Source of the DNA: Roseovarius sp. MMSF_3359
Lineage (GTDB): Bacteria; Pseudomonadota; Alphaproteobacteria; Rhodobacterales; Rhodobacteraceae
Direction of reading: 5' to 3'
NCBI RefSeq assembly: GCF_030733385.1
Contig: NZ_JASHJC010000004.1
Coordinates: 186,001-250,000 of the forward strand
DNA length: 64,000 nt
Below the pieces are notes generated by a model. It saw only the letters and a list, made by a program, of their open reading frames with translations, was not told the DNA's origin and ran no database searches. The translations under genes and the position numbers were made by a program. Positions 25,843 through 34,935 of the stretch are shown piece by piece (position 1 is the stretch's first letter; the number at the start of each line of letters is the position of its first letter).

Positions 25843-27213
25843 ATGGCTGAGTGGCAAAAATCTGACTGGCGCGCGAAACCGCGGGTGCAGATGCCCGAGT
25901 ATACCGATGGCGCGGCGTTGAACCGGGTTGAATCGAAACTCTCGCAATATCCTCCGCTTGTTTTTGCAGGCGAGGCGAGGCGTCTGAAGGCCGCACTTGG
26001 CGCCGCATCCCGGGGTGAAGCGTTCCTGCTGCAAGGCGGCGATTGTGCCGAGAGCTTCGAGCAGTTCAGCGCCGATGCGATCCGTGACACGTTCAAGGTC
26101 ATGCTGCAGATGGCGATGGTGCTGACCTATGGCGCCAAAGTGCCGGTGGTGAAGGTGGGCCGGATGGCCGGACAATTCGCCAAGCCGCGCAGCGCGCCGA
26201 CCGAGACCGTGAACGGCGTGGAACTGCCAAGCTACCGTGGTGATATCATCAACGAATTGGCCTTCACACCAGAGGCGCGCATCCCGGATCCGGAAAAGAT
26301 GCTGCAGGCCTATACCCAGGCGGCAGCGACGCTGAACCTATTGCGCGCGTTTTCGACGGGCGGCTATGCGGATGTGCACAAGGTGCATTCCTGGACGCTT
26401 GGCTTCACCGAGGGTGAAAAGGCTGCGCGCTACCGCGACATGGCCAACAACATCAGCAACGCGCTTGATTTCATGCAGGCGGCGGGCGTCGATAGCGACC
26501 GGGCGCATACGTTGCAGACGGTCGATTTCTACACCAGCCACGAAAGCCTGCTGTTGGAATACGAGGAGGCGCTGACGCGGCTCGATTCCACGTCCGGAAA
26601 ATGGCTGGCCGGGTCCGGTCACATGATCTGGATCGGCGACCGGACGCGGCAGCCTGACGGCGCGCATGTGGAGTTCTGCCGCGGCGTTCAGAACCCCATT
26701 GGCCTGAAATGCGGCCCGTCGATGACCGCCGATGACCTCAAGGTGCTGATGTCCAGGCTCAACCCCGAGAACGAAGCTGGCCGTCTGACCCTTATCGCCC
26801 GCTTCGGGGCCGGTAACGTGGCCGAGCACCTGCCGCGCCTGATCAAGACCGTGCGCGAAGAGGGCGCCAACGTGGTCTGGGTCTGCGATGCGATGCACGG
26901 TAACACAATCAAGTCGTCCTCGGGCTACAAGACCCGGCCGTTCGACAGCGTGTTGCGGGAAGTGCGGGAGTTCTTCGGCGTGCACAAGGCCGAGGGCACG
27001 ATCCCCGGCGGTGTGCATTTCGAGATGACCGGACAGGATGTGACCGAATGCACCGGCGGCGTCCGCGCGGTCAGCGAAGAGGATTTGTCGGCGCGGTATC
27101 ACACTGCTTGCGATCCGCGGCTGAACGCGAGCCAATCGCTGGAGCTTGCCTTTCTGGTGGCCGAAGAACTGTCAGCCCTGCGCGATGCGCGGGCGGAGGC
27201 GCAGGCCGTCTGA
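25843..27213 (+). CDS. Class II (plant-type) 3-deoxy-7-phosphoheptulonate synthase
   Basis: A 456-residue DAHP synthase that condenses PEP and erythrose 4-phosphate in the first step of the shikimate pathway. The length and the motifs [11 protein letters not shown] (~60-70), [12 protein letters not shown] (~107), WVCDAMHGN, and [18 protein letters not shown] mark the type II (AroA-II) enzymes used by plants, Mycobacterium and many alphaproteobacteria. Cys67 is a metal ligand in the family. The start has GGAGAAAGACG upstream. A bidirectional hairpin terminator follows before the convergent PAS gene. Confidence 0.95.
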   Translation: MAEWQKSDWRAKPRVQMPEYTDGAALNRVESKLSQYPPLVFAGEARRLKAALGAASRGEAFLLQGGDCAESFEQFSADAIRDTFKVMLQMAMVLTYGAKVPVVKVGRMAGQFAKPRSAPTETVNGVELPSYRGDIINELAFTPEARIPDPEKMLQAYTQAAATLNLLRAFSTGGYADVHKVHSWTLGFTEGEKAARYRDMANNISNALDFMQAAGVDSDRAHTLQTVDFYTSHESLLLEYEEALTRLDSTSGKWLAGSGHMIWIGDRTRQPDGAHVEFCRGVQNPIGLKCGPSMTADDLKVLMSRLNPENEAGRLTLIARFGAGNVAEHLPRLIKTVREEGANVVWVCDAMHGNTIKSSSGYKTRPFDSVLREVREFFGVHKAEGTIPGGVHFEMTGQDVTECTGGVRAVSEEDLSARYHTACDPRLNASQSLELAFLVAEELSALRDARAEAQAV

Positions 27214-27232
27214 AACGAGAACGTCCGAGACG

Positions 27233-27262
27233 AAAAAAGCGGCGCCGGTTAGGGCGCCGCTT
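27233..27262. terminator. Bidirectional terminator between DAHP synthase and PAS gene
   Basis: GCGGCGCC (27239-27246) pairs with GGCGCCGC (27253-27260) around a 6-nt loop, with A6 on the left flank (27233-27238). On the minus strand the stem is followed by TTTTTT, so it is strongest for the PAS gene; the plus strand has a short TTCT. Confidence 0.8.
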
Positions 27263-27288
27263 CTACTCTTACTATCACTTCTGGAAAA

Positions 27289-27981
27289 TTAACTTTTGTC
27301 GTCGTCCTGATCGGTCACAAGCCGCAGGTAGGGCCGTTCGCTTGGATGTTTCTGCGGTTTCGCGTCAAACGGCACCTTGGTTTCCGCAAAGCCCTTTTCG
27401 CGCACCTTTTCGACCTTTGTCACCAACTCGGCGCTTTCGGGCTCAGATACCGCTTCGACGCTATGGCTGATGATGTTGAACCGGCGCGGTGTGCGGCCGA
27501 TCAGCCCATCGGTCAGGAAGCATCCCAGGGCACGCGACGTATCGCCCAGATCACTGCGAAGCGGTAGCAGAAGCAGTGTGCCCTTCAGTGCATTGCGACC
27601 GATCGCGGCGGGCGATTCAATGTTGATCTTGACGATGGCCGGGCGGTCAAACACCTCGATCATCAGCTCCGCCAGGGCCTCGCGCTGCTCTGGCGCGATA
27701 AAGGCGCTGAGCGGCATGCCGCGGACTTCCATCCCCATCAGATCGCTCAGATGCGTGCCGGCGATCCGCAACCGCGCCAGGCCCGGTGCAATCTTTTCGG
27801 CGATGAAGGCGTTTTCCAGAAGGGACTCGATCCCACGCGGATCAATGTCCGTGCGCCGCGGCACCGCATGCCCTTTGCGCATGCTGGACCAGTACGTCAC
27901 GAAGGATGCAAGGTTCTTTTCTTTACCTCGGGTGCCGCTGTGCATAAGCGCCGCTTTTCCGTAGTTGATATCTTCTTGCAT
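27289..27981 (-). CDS. PAS_5-domain protein
   Basis: A 230-residue soluble protein. Residues ~20-165 resemble the PAS_5 domain found in alphaproteobacteria (SFVTYWSSMRKGHAVPRRTDIDP, LARLRIAGTHLSDLMGMEVRGMPLSAFI, LLLLPLRSD). No kinase, cyclase or DNA-binding domain follows; the last ~60 residues are charged and probably disordered. Related Caulobacter proteins (MopJ) modulate cell-cycle signalling, but no function can be read directly. It is convergent with the DAHP synthase gene and faces away from yicC. Confidence 0.75.
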   Translation of the reverse strand: MQEDINYGKAALMHSGTRGKEKNLASFVTYWSSMRKGHAVPRRTDIDPRGIESLLENAFIAEKIAPGLARLRIAGTHLSDLMGMEVRGMPLSAFIAPEQREALAELMIEVFDRPAIVKINIESPAAIGRNALKGTLLLLPLRSDLGDTSRALGCFLTDGLIGRTPRRFNIISHSVEAVSEPESAELVTKVEKVREKGFAETKVPFDAKPQKHPSERPYLRLVTDQDDDKS

Positions 27982-28189
27982 GTGTCACCTAATCATTACG
28001 CCATAAGCTTTGTTCTGTCACCGTGTAGGTCATCTTGACCAACTCGGAACAATTATGACTCATTTTTAGGGTTATTGCTCACAATAATTATGTACTTGGT
28101 TAACCGTGGGAGCGCATCGCCGTCAGACGATAGCTTGCCAGTCTCTGGTTGAATGGCTAGGACGGAGCGGCATTCAAGTGGAGAACTGC

Positions 28190-29080
28190 GTGTTATACTC
28201 GATGACGTCTTTCGCATCCGGCAAGGGATCGTTCGAAGCCTATAGCTGGACCTGGGAATTGCGCAGCGTCAACGGGAAGGGGCTTGACCTGCGCCTCAGG
28301 GTGCCAGACTGGATCGAAGGGTTGGAGGCGGCCATTCGCGCAAGGCTGAGCAAGGCGGTTTCCCGGGGAAATCTGGCGCTGTCGCTCAGAGTGCAATCCG
28401 AGGAGCAGACCGGCGGCCTTTCGGTCAATCAGGCGCAGCTCGAAGATGTGCTGACGGCCATGGGGGATGTCGAGGCACGCGCAATGGACATGGGGCTGTC
28501 GCTGGCGCCTGCCAATGCGGCGGACGTGCTCGCGGTGCGCGGTGTGCTGGAGGCCGGGACGGGGGACCAGGATACCGGGCCGCTCTGCAAGGCGCTGCTC
28601 AAGGATTTCGAACCGGTTCTCGAAAGTTTCCTCAAGATGCGCGGCGTCGAAGGCAGCGCGCTGGAGACCGTTCTGACCGATCAATTGGCGACGATCGAAA
28701 CCCTGACCGCCAAGGCGGCAGAGGCGGCAGAAGCCCGCAAGGACGAGGTCGCCGCGAACCTGCGGACGCAATTGGCGCGGGTTCTGGACAACAGCGATGG
28801 CGCGGATGAGGCCCGCGTGGCGCAGGAACTTGCCATGCTGGCGGTCAAGGCGGACGTAACCGAAGAGATCGACCGCCTTGGCGCCCATGTCACTGCCGCG
28901 CGCGATCTGCTCAAGGCCGGGTCACCCATTGGCCGCAAGCTCGATTTTCTCAGCCAGGAGTTCAACCGCGAGGCCAACACGATCTGCTCCAAGGCCGGAT
29001 CGGTGGCGCTCACGACGCTCGGTCTGGAACTCAAGACCGTGATCGACCAGATGCGCGAACAGGTACAGAATGTGGAATAG
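28190..29080 (+). CDS. yicC: YicC-family endoribonuclease
   Basis: A 296-residue YicC/YloC protein. The family start SMTSFASGKG, the VNGKGLDLRLRVPDW motif, and the C-terminal GRKLDFLSQEFNREANTICSKA (DUF1732) are clear. I place the start at GTG 28190 (VLYSMTSFA), since GGAG lies 6 nt upstream and homologues begin a few residues before SMT; the ATG at 28202 lacks a ribosome-binding site and 28106 is too long. It is the first gene of a yicC-gmk-gamma carbonic anhydrase operon, the yicC-gmk pairing being widely conserved. The upstream gap 27982-28189 holds the promoter. Confidence 0.9.
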   Translation: MLYSMTSFASGKGSFEAYSWTWELRSVNGKGLDLRLRVPDWIEGLEAAIRARLSKAVSRGNLALSLRVQSEEQTGGLSVNQAQLEDVLTAMGDVEARAMDMGLSLAPANAADVLAVRGVLEAGTGDQDTGPLCKALLKDFEPVLESFLKMRGVEGSALETVLTDQLATIETLTAKAAEAAEARKDEVAANLRTQLARVLDNSDGADEARVAQELAMLAVKADVTEEIDRLGAHVTAARDLLKAGSPIGRKLDFLSQEFNREANTICSKAGSVALTTLGLELKTVIDQMREQVQNVE

Positions 29081-29089
29081 GGGCAGATC

Positions 29090-29731
29090 ATGACCAACCG
29101 CCGCGGACTTCTCATCATCCTGTCATCGCCCTCCGGGGCCGGTAAATCGACGCTGTCCCGGCGGCTCAGGGATTGGGATCCGACCATCGCCTTTTCGGTT
29201 TCCGCCACGACCCGCACCCCGCGGGAGGGAGAAGTGGATGGCGAGGATTATCATTTCCTGACCGAGCAGGCGTTTCAGCGTGACGTGGCAAATGGTGAGA
29301 TGCTCGAACACGCCCATGTCTTCGGCAATTTCTACGGCTCGCCGCGTGGCCCGGTGCAGGCGGCCATCGACGGGGGACGGGACGTTCTCTTTGATATCGA
29401 CTGGCAAGGCGCGCAGCAGGTGCAGAATTCGGTCCTCGGGCAACACACCCTGTCGATCTTCATCCTGCCGCCGTCGATCAAGGAGTTGCACCGCCGGCTG
29501 GAAACGCGGGGTCAGGACAGCGCCGAGGTTATCGCCAAGCGGATGCGCAAGAGCTGGGACGAGATCAGCCATTGGGCGGAATATGATTACGTCCTCATCA
29601 ATGACGACCTGGAAGAGACCGACAAGAAGCTCAAGAGCATCGTCGCCGCCGCCCGCCTGAAACGGTTGCAGCAACCCGGACTGAACGCCCATGTCAAGAT
29701 GCTCCACACCGAGTTCGAGGAAATGCAATGA
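29090..29731 (+). CDS. gmk: Guanylate kinase
   Basis: A 213-residue kinase that converts GMP to GDP with ATP. The P-loop [10 protein letters not shown] is at ~10-19, followed by [21 protein letters not shown] (GMP-binding) and [12 protein letters not shown]. Full family length. It starts 9 bp after yicC and overlaps the next gene by ATGA. Confidence 0.97.
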   Translation: MTNRRGLLIILSSPSGAGKSTLSRRLRDWDPTIAFSVSATTRTPREGEVDGEDYHFLTEQAFQRDVANGEMLEHAHVFGNFYGSPRGPVQAAIDGGRDVLFDIDWQGAQQVQNSVLGQHTLSIFILPPSIKELHRRLETRGQDSAEVIAKRMRKSWDEISHWAEYDYVLINDDLEETDKKLKSIVAAARLKRLQQPGLNAHVKMLHTEFEEMQ

Positions 29732-30255
29732 CACTCTATGCGCTTGATGGCCGCCGCCCCGAGACCCCCGAAGATGGTGACTACTGGGTCGCCCCCGGCG
29801 CCCATGTGATCGGGAACGTCGTGCTGGAAAGCGCCACCTCAATCTGGTTCGGCAGCACCCTGCGCGGCGACAACGAGGTTATCCATATCGGCGCGGGGAC
29901 GAACGTGCAGGAGAACACCGTGATGCACACGGATATGGGGTATCCGCTGGTCATTGGCCAGGGCTGCACCATCGGTCACAAGGCGATGCTGCATGGCTGC
30001 GCGCTTGGCGACAATACGTTGATCGGTATGGGCGCGACGGTGCTGAACGGCGCGAAGATCGGGAACAATTGCCTGATTGGCGCAGGGGCGCTGATTACCG
30101 AGGGCAAGGAGATCCCCGATGGATCGCTGGTCATGGGCGTGCCGGGCAAGGTTGTTCGGGAATTGGACGCGGCGGCGATCGAAGGCCTGAAGAAAAGCGC
30201 GGCGCACTATCAGGCGCGGATGCGTCAATTCCGAAACGGCCTCAGCCCGCTCTAG
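29728..30255 (+). CDS. Gamma-class carbonic anhydrase-like protein
   Basis: A 175-residue left-handed beta-helix protein with hexapeptide repeats (for example [69 protein letters not shown]). The zinc ligands of gamma carbonic anhydrases correspond to His in [14 protein letters not shown]. Relatives include CaiE/PaaY/YrdA, many of uncharacterised activity. It overlaps gmk by 4 bp and is the last gene of that operon. Confidence 0.88.
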   Translation: MTLYALDGRRPETPEDGDYWVAPGAHVIGNVVLESATSIWFGSTLRGDNEVIHIGAGTNVQENTVMHTDMGYPLVIGQGCTIGHKAMLHGCALGDNTLIGMGATVLNGAKIGNNCLIGAGALITEGKEIPDGSLVMGVPGKVVRELDAAAIEGLKKSAAHYQARMRQFRNGLSPL

Positions 30256-30379
30256 GTCAGGTTTCGCAGGTCTGTTTTCGGACGCAGCACCCTTTTGCGA
30301 CCACGTATCAGGCGGTCAGTTAACGACCATCTGCGGTCTCGATACAGCGACGCGCTAGAGGCGAAGGATGTCTTGTCGA

Positions 30380-31291
30380 TCAACCTTCCCAGGGCGGTTT
30401 TGCGCCGATCTCTGCGATCAGAAAGTCTATGAACACCCGCACCTTGGGGGACAGCACGTTGGACTTGGGATAGATCAGCCACAGGACATTGTCTTCTGCG
30501 GCTTCAAAGCCGGGCAGAACGCGTATCAGCTCACCTGACCTCAGGTGGTCATGCACACTCCACAAGGCGTTCAGTGAAATACCGGCCCCGGCAAGTGTTG
30601 CGCGGATCTGGCTTTGGCCGTCGTCCATGATCAGCTGACTTTTGGCGGCTGCGGGGTCGAACCGGGCCGTTTCGCCCATCGGTCCTGTCAGCGGGCGTGG
30701 CTGGCGATTTTGGAACGCGATCAAGTGATGGCCGCTGAGATCGCCAGGTGTGTTGGGACTGCCATGGCTGTCGAGATAGTCTGGGGCCGCGCAGAGGATG
30801 CGCCGGTCATCGGCCAGTTTGCGTCCCTTCAGGCTGGTATCGACAAGCGGCGCGTTCCTGAGCGCGAGATCATAGCTGCCTTCGATCAGGTCGAACTGCA
30901 CGTCCGACAGGCGCAGATCCAGCGTGAGGTCAGGGTGCTGTTCCAGGAACGTCGGCAGGATCGGCGCGATGTAGAGCTGCGCAAAGGTGCTGGGTGCCGC
31001 AAAGCGCAACGTCCCCTGGATCGTGGTTGTCTGCTTGCCCAGGGCTGCGAGTGCCGCCTCTTCCTGGGCAATGATTTCGCGGGCGAAGGGCAGGAAATCA
31101 GCGCCTTCGAGCGACAGCGACACTTTACGCGTCGTCCGGTGCAGAAGGTCAGACCCCAGGCTTTGCTCCAACTTGGCGAGCTTGGCGCTCGAAACGGCGG
31201 GTGCCATGCCCAAAGCGCGCCCCGCAGCACTGATGTTCAGCATCTCTGCCGCCCTTACAAACAATCGAACCGCGTCCGTATCAAGGCCCAT
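30380..31291 (-). CDS. LysR-family transcriptional regulator
   Basis: A 303-residue LTTR with the helix-turn-helix at ~1-62 (DAVRLFVRAAEMLNISAAGRALGMAPAVSSAKLAKLEQSLG) and the effector-binding domain after ~90. The C-terminus (FIDFLIAEIGAKPPWEG) resembles the AaeR/DmlR branch. The open frame starts at 31405, but ATG 31291 gives the correct N-terminus. It is divergent from the CmcJ/NvfI operon over 107 bp that contains a textbook T-N11-A palindrome, so it almost certainly controls that operon. Confidence 0.9.
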   Translation of the reverse strand: MGLDTDAVRLFVRAAEMLNISAAGRALGMAPAVSSAKLAKLEQSLGSDLLHRTTRKVSLSLEGADFLPFAREIIAQEEAALAALGKQTTTIQGTLRFAAPSTFAQLYIAPILPTFLEQHPDLTLDLRLSDVQFDLIEGSYDLALRNAPLVDTSLKGRKLADDRRILCAAPDYLDSHGSPNTPGDLSGHHLIAFQNRQPRPLTGPMGETARFDPAAAKSQLIMDDGQSQIRATLAGAGISLNALWSVHDHLRSGELIRVLPGFEAAEDNVLWLIYPKSNVLSPKVRVFIDFLIAEIGAKPPWEG

Positions 31292-31315
31292 TATATCCGT
31301 ATCCCGAATTATCAA

Positions 31316-31340
31316 TCCAGATTTGCTCAGTTTATCTGGA
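31316..31340. promoter_or_regulatory. LysR-type operator (TCCAGAT-N11-ATCTGGA)
   Basis: Perfect 7-bp inverted arms at 31316-31322 and 31334-31340, separated by 11 bp with T and A at the inner edges, the classical LTTR binding-site geometry. It lies between the LysR start (31291) and the CmcJ/NvfI-like gene (31399). Confidence 0.75.
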
Positions 31341-31398
31341 ATTTGATTGGCGTTAAATCCCTTTCGACAACGCAACGGAGCGCAAACAGGAGGCGCCA

Positions 31399-32175
31399 AT
31401 GACACGGACCGCCACAGTCAACTACCATGTGCACAAACCCTATCCGCAGGCTTTCGAGCTTGATGCAGGCGGTGTTGCAGGCAACCTGGTCTCTCCTGAA
31501 CTGGCGCCGACCTCTGTTGGACTGGAGGATATCCGTGCGATGCCGGCGTCTGTCACGTTTGCATCTGATGCCGTGGAATTCATGCGGCTTCCGTCGCAGG
31601 TCAGGGACTTTGCCGGCGACGCCTGGAAAGCGGCCTATGACGCGGAACTGACGGCGATGCTAGAGGACAGGCTGGATGCGCAAGAGGTTGTGGTCTTCGA
31701 TCATACGGTCCGTGTGGATAATCCCGAGGCCACGCGCAAACCCGCCCGAAACGTACACAGCGACTATAGCAAAAACGGGGCGGAGCAGCGCCTTGTCGAT
31801 TTGCTGGGTGCCAGGACGGCAGCGGCGTGGGCACGAGGTCACTATGCCTTTGTCAACGTCTGGCGTCCTGTGGAGCGCCCGATCAATTCAGCACCTCTTG
31901 GTTTCGTGCGCCCGTCATCGGTGGACCCTTCCGACTGGATCTTGCTGGACCTGATTTATCCTGATCGCAAAGGGCAGATCATGGGGCTGGCCGGGAACCC
32001 AAGACATGAATGGTTTTATCAATCCAAGATGACGCCGGACGAGGTGGCCATCTTTAACATCTACGATAACCGTGGGCGGCCATCCGCGGCACATAGTGCG
32101 CTCGACATGATCGAGGATCCAAACGTGACCACGGCGCGCAAAAGTATCGAGAGCCGCACCTTGGTACGGTATTGA
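31399..32175 (+). CDS. CmcJ/NvfI-family oxidoreductase
   Basis: A 258-residue protein of the family containing fungal AsaB/GA4-desaturase-like proteins, cephamycin CmcJ and NvfI, thought to be Fe(II)/2-oxoglutarate-type oxygenases. Recognisable are VVFDHTVRV, the RNVHSDYS motif (His-x-Asp candidate iron ligands near residues 118-120), FVNVWRPV and the C-terminal SAHSALDM, then R. The substrate is unknown; in characterised systems the family acts in secondary metabolism. First gene of a five-gene operon divergent from the LysR regulator; GGAGGCGCC precedes the ATG. Confidence 0.82.
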   Translation: MTRTATVNYHVHKPYPQAFELDAGGVAGNLVSPELAPTSVGLEDIRAMPASVTFASDAVEFMRLPSQVRDFAGDAWKAAYDAELTAMLEDRLDAQEVVVFDHTVRVDNPEATRKPARNVHSDYSKNGAEQRLVDLLGARTAAAWARGHYAFVNVWRPVERPINSAPLGFVRPSSVDPSDWILLDLIYPDRKGQIMGLAGNPRHEWFYQSKMTPDEVAIFNIYDNRGRPSAAHSALDMIEDPNVTTARKSIESRTLVRY

Positions 32176-32189
32176 AGGGAAACCCAGAC

Positions 32190-33155
32190 ATGTTGGACCA
32201 GATGCAGCCCACAGAGTTCGCGCAGATCAACCCGGCCTACAATAGCGTGTTTCGTCCGGGGCGATTGAGCGTTGGCCTTGTGCTGCCGCTCGAAGCGTAT
32301 TCTGTCGGCGCAGAGCCGACGCTGGACGGGCACCTGCAGGCCGCGCAAATGGCGGAGGAGCTTGGGTTTGCGGCCCTCTGGCTGCGCGATGTGCCGTTCA
32401 ATGTCCCGAGCTTCGGGGATGCCGGACAAATATTCGATCCGTTCGTCTATCTGGGGGCGCTGGCGATGGCGACGGATCGGATTGCGCTTGGGACAGCCAG
32501 CGTGATCTTGCCCCTGCGCCACCCCGCCCATGTGGCAAAGGCGGCGGCAACGGCGGACCAGTTATCGGGGGGTCGGCTGCTTTTGGGTGTGGCGTCTGGT
32601 GATCGGCCCGAGGAATACCCTGCAATGAACCAGAGCTTTGACGACCGGGGCGCGCGGTTCCGCGATAGCGTCGGCTACATCCGTGCGGCTGGCACGGCCT
32701 ATCCCGCACATGACAGCGCGCAAGGCACATTGCCCGGCAACATCGACCTCTTGCCAAAACCGCATGGCACGCGCTTGCCAATGCTTGTGACGGGCAGCAG
32801 CCGACAAGCGCCCGATTGGGTGGCGCAGAACGGGGACGGGTGGATGACCTATCCGCGCAATGCCGCAGCCCAGGGACAGGTCATCGGCGATTACCGTGCG
32901 CGTGTGAGGGCGGCGGGAGAGCCGGATAAGCCGGTCATGCAATCGCTCTATGTCGATATCGTCGACGACCCCGCCGCACCGCCGCGCCCGATCCACCTTG
33001 GGTTTCGCTCGGGGACCGACTTCTTGCGCGGCTATCTGCGCGAGATCGAAACGCTCGGCGTCAATCACGTCGCATTGAACCTTCGGTTCAACCAGGCGCC
33101 CATCGACACAACTCTCAAACATCTGGCGGACATTGTGCTGCCTGACTTTTCTTGA
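32190..33155 (+). CDS. LLM-class flavin-dependent oxidoreductase
   Basis: A 321-residue luciferase-like monooxygenase. Characteristic segments include SVGLVLPLEAY, LGFAALWLRDVP, RIALGTASVILPLRHPAHVAKAAATADQLSGGRLLLGVASG and the C-terminal GVNHVALNLRF. The annotated family subset is TIGR03571-like (LLM oxidoreductases of unknown substrate). The ATG at 32190 follows AAGGGAA; the frame from 32172 would start at TTG. It begins 14 bp after the CmcJ-like gene, in the same operon. Confidence 0.88.
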   Translation: MLDQMQPTEFAQINPAYNSVFRPGRLSVGLVLPLEAYSVGAEPTLDGHLQAAQMAEELGFAALWLRDVPFNVPSFGDAGQIFDPFVYLGALAMATDRIALGTASVILPLRHPAHVAKAAATADQLSGGRLLLGVASGDRPEEYPAMNQSFDDRGARFRDSVGYIRAAGTAYPAHDSAQGTLPGNIDLLPKPHGTRLPMLVTGSSRQAPDWVAQNGDGWMTYPRNAAAQGQVIGDYRARVRAAGEPDKPVMQSLYVDIVDDPAAPPRPIHLGFRSGTDFLRGYLREIETLGVNHVALNLRFNQAPIDTTLKHLADIVLPDFS

Positions 33156-33167
33156 AGGATGATACAG

Positions 33168-33956
33168 ATGACCAAAAAGATCCTGATCACCGGTTCCACC
33201 GATGGCATTGGGTTGCTCACGGCCAAGAAACTGGCAGCCGACGGGCATCAGGTGCTGCTGCATGGTCGCAGCCTGCCAAAGTTGGAAAGCGCCGCCGCCG
33301 ACATCGGCGGTAATGTCGAAACCTATGCCGCGGATCTGAGCGATCTGTCGGCCGTGCGACAACTGGCAGAGGACGTTCGGGCCAAACATGACCGGCTTGA
33401 CGTGCTGATCAACAACGCGGGCGTGCTGAAAGCCCCGCAATCGGTGCTTGAGAACGGGCAGGACATCCGCTTCGTGGTCAACACGTTCGCACCATATCTG
33501 CTCACGGAATTGCTCCTGCCCATCATGCCCACCGACGGGCGGGTCGTGAACCTGTCATCGGCGGCGCAGGCCCCGGTTGATGTGAAAGCCATGTACGGCA
33601 ACGTGCCGATGGCGGACATGGACGCCTACGCCCAAAGCAAGCTGGCCATCACGATCTGGACCCGGGAATGGGCCAAGCTATTGCCCGGCGGACCGGTGAT
33701 GGTAGCCGTGAATCCCGGATCACTTCTGGCATCGAAAATGGTGAAAGAGGGCTTTGGGGTGGCGGGCAACGACCTGGGCATTGGTGCCGACATCCTGATT
33801 GATGCGGCCCTAGGCGCGCGGTTTGCTGACGCTTCAGGGGCCTATTTTGACAATGACAGCGGGGCCTTTGCGGATCCGCACGCCGCAGCACGCGACAAAA
33901 GTCACGCGACCGAGGTGATGAACGCCATCAAGGACCTGACCAACCAGGCAAGCTGA
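33168..33956 (+). CDS. Short-chain dehydrogenase/reductase
   Basis: A 262-residue classical SDR. The NAD(P)-binding TGSTDGIG motif starts at residue ~9, NNAG is near 86, the catalytic Ser is in VNLSSAAQ and the Tyr-Lys pair in YAQSK (~155-159). Substrate unknown. The start at 33168 has GAAGGA with 8 nt spacing, preferable to the overlapping ATG at 33159. Third gene of the LysR-controlled operon. Confidence 0.9.
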   Translation: MTKKILITGSTDGIGLLTAKKLAADGHQVLLHGRSLPKLESAAADIGGNVETYAADLSDLSAVRQLAEDVRAKHDRLDVLINNAGVLKAPQSVLENGQDIRFVVNTFAPYLLTELLLPIMPTDGRVVNLSSAAQAPVDVKAMYGNVPMADMDAYAQSKLAITIWTREWAKLLPGGPVMVAVNPGSLLASKMVKEGFGVAGNDLGIGADILIDAALGARFADASGAYFDNDSGAFADPHAAARDKSHATEVMNAIKDLTNQAS

Positions 33957-34046
33957 GCCGCGCGGCGCAACTGCCCCAACAATCCACCACTATGTTCCCC
34001 CTCCCTCTCGTGCGTGGCGCGCAGAGGCCCAAGAAAGGACTGTCCG

Positions 34047-34892
34047 ATGAAATATGAAAACTTCCGAACCTTTGATGTTGCGGTTGCCAACGGCATCGCC
34101 ACGGTGACGTTCAATTTCGGTTCCGTGAACGTGCAGGGCCAGAAGATGCTGGCCGACCTAAACAGTCTTGCCATGCGGCTGGAACGGGATCGCGAGACGA
34201 AGGTCGTGATCTTTCAATCCGCCAATCCCGAAATCTGGGTCTGCCACTACGACACCGATCTCCTCAAGGACATGTCCACCGAAGCGGTATCGCGTGACGA
34301 GGTAGAGCTTCTCGACCTGCAATCGGTCTGCGAACGGATCAGCAAAGTGCCACAAGCGACCATTGCCAAGCTCGAAGGCTTCGCACGGGGTGGCGGGCAC
34401 GAGCTTGCCCTGGCGCTGGACATGCGTTTCGCGGCGCGCGGGAGGTACAAGTTCATGCAGATGGAAGTCGGCATGGACATCCTGCCTTGTGGCGGCGGTA
34501 CGTCCCGCATGGCGCGCCAGACCGGCCTCGGCAAAGCCCTTGAGATCATCCTGAGCGCACAGGACTATGACGCGGATGATGCGGAACGCTTAGGGACGAT
34601 CAACAAGGCCCTGGAGCCCGATGAAATTGGCCCCTATGTCGACGCCTTGGCCGAACGGATCGCACAATCCCCCGCAGCGTCGATCAATGCCTGCAAGCAG
34701 ATGGTCTACGAATCCATCGACAAACCCATTGAACAGGCGCTAAGGGCCGAAGCCTATTGGCTTTATCAGGCGACCAGCAAGACCCCGGCGGTCAAACGCT
34801 TCGCTATCGCGGATGAACAAGGCCTGGAACACGACATCGAAAATCAGCGCAAATGGGGCGATCTGGTGATGCAGGTGCAGGAGATTAACTGA
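34047..34892 (+). CDS. Enoyl-CoA hydratase/isomerase (crotonase) family protein
   Basis: A 281-residue crotonase-fold protein. The oxyanion-hole region EGFARGGGHELALALDMRFA (~110-130) and the MEVGMDILPCGGGTSRM segment (replacing the usual PGAGG) are visible. The CoA hydratase glutamates are not both at the usual positions, so isomerase or hydrolase activity is equally possible. The frame extends to 34014, but ATG 34047 follows AAAGGAC. There is a 90 bp gap from the SDR gene, so it could be read with the operon or from its own promoter. Confidence 0.82.
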   Translation: MKYENFRTFDVAVANGIATVTFNFGSVNVQGQKMLADLNSLAMRLERDRETKVVIFQSANPEIWVCHYDTDLLKDMSTEAVSRDEVELLDLQSVCERISKVPQATIAKLEGFARGGGHELALALDMRFAARGRYKFMQMEVGMDILPCGGGTSRMARQTGLGKALEIILSAQDYDADDAERLGTINKALEPDEIGPYVDALAERIAQSPAASINACKQMVYESIDKPIEQALRAEAYWLYQATSKTPAVKRFAIADEQGLEHDIENQRKWGDLVMQVQEIN

Positions 34893-34935
34893 ACCGACCC
34901 CACCGAAACGACGGCGCTTGAGAAGGAATACTGCA

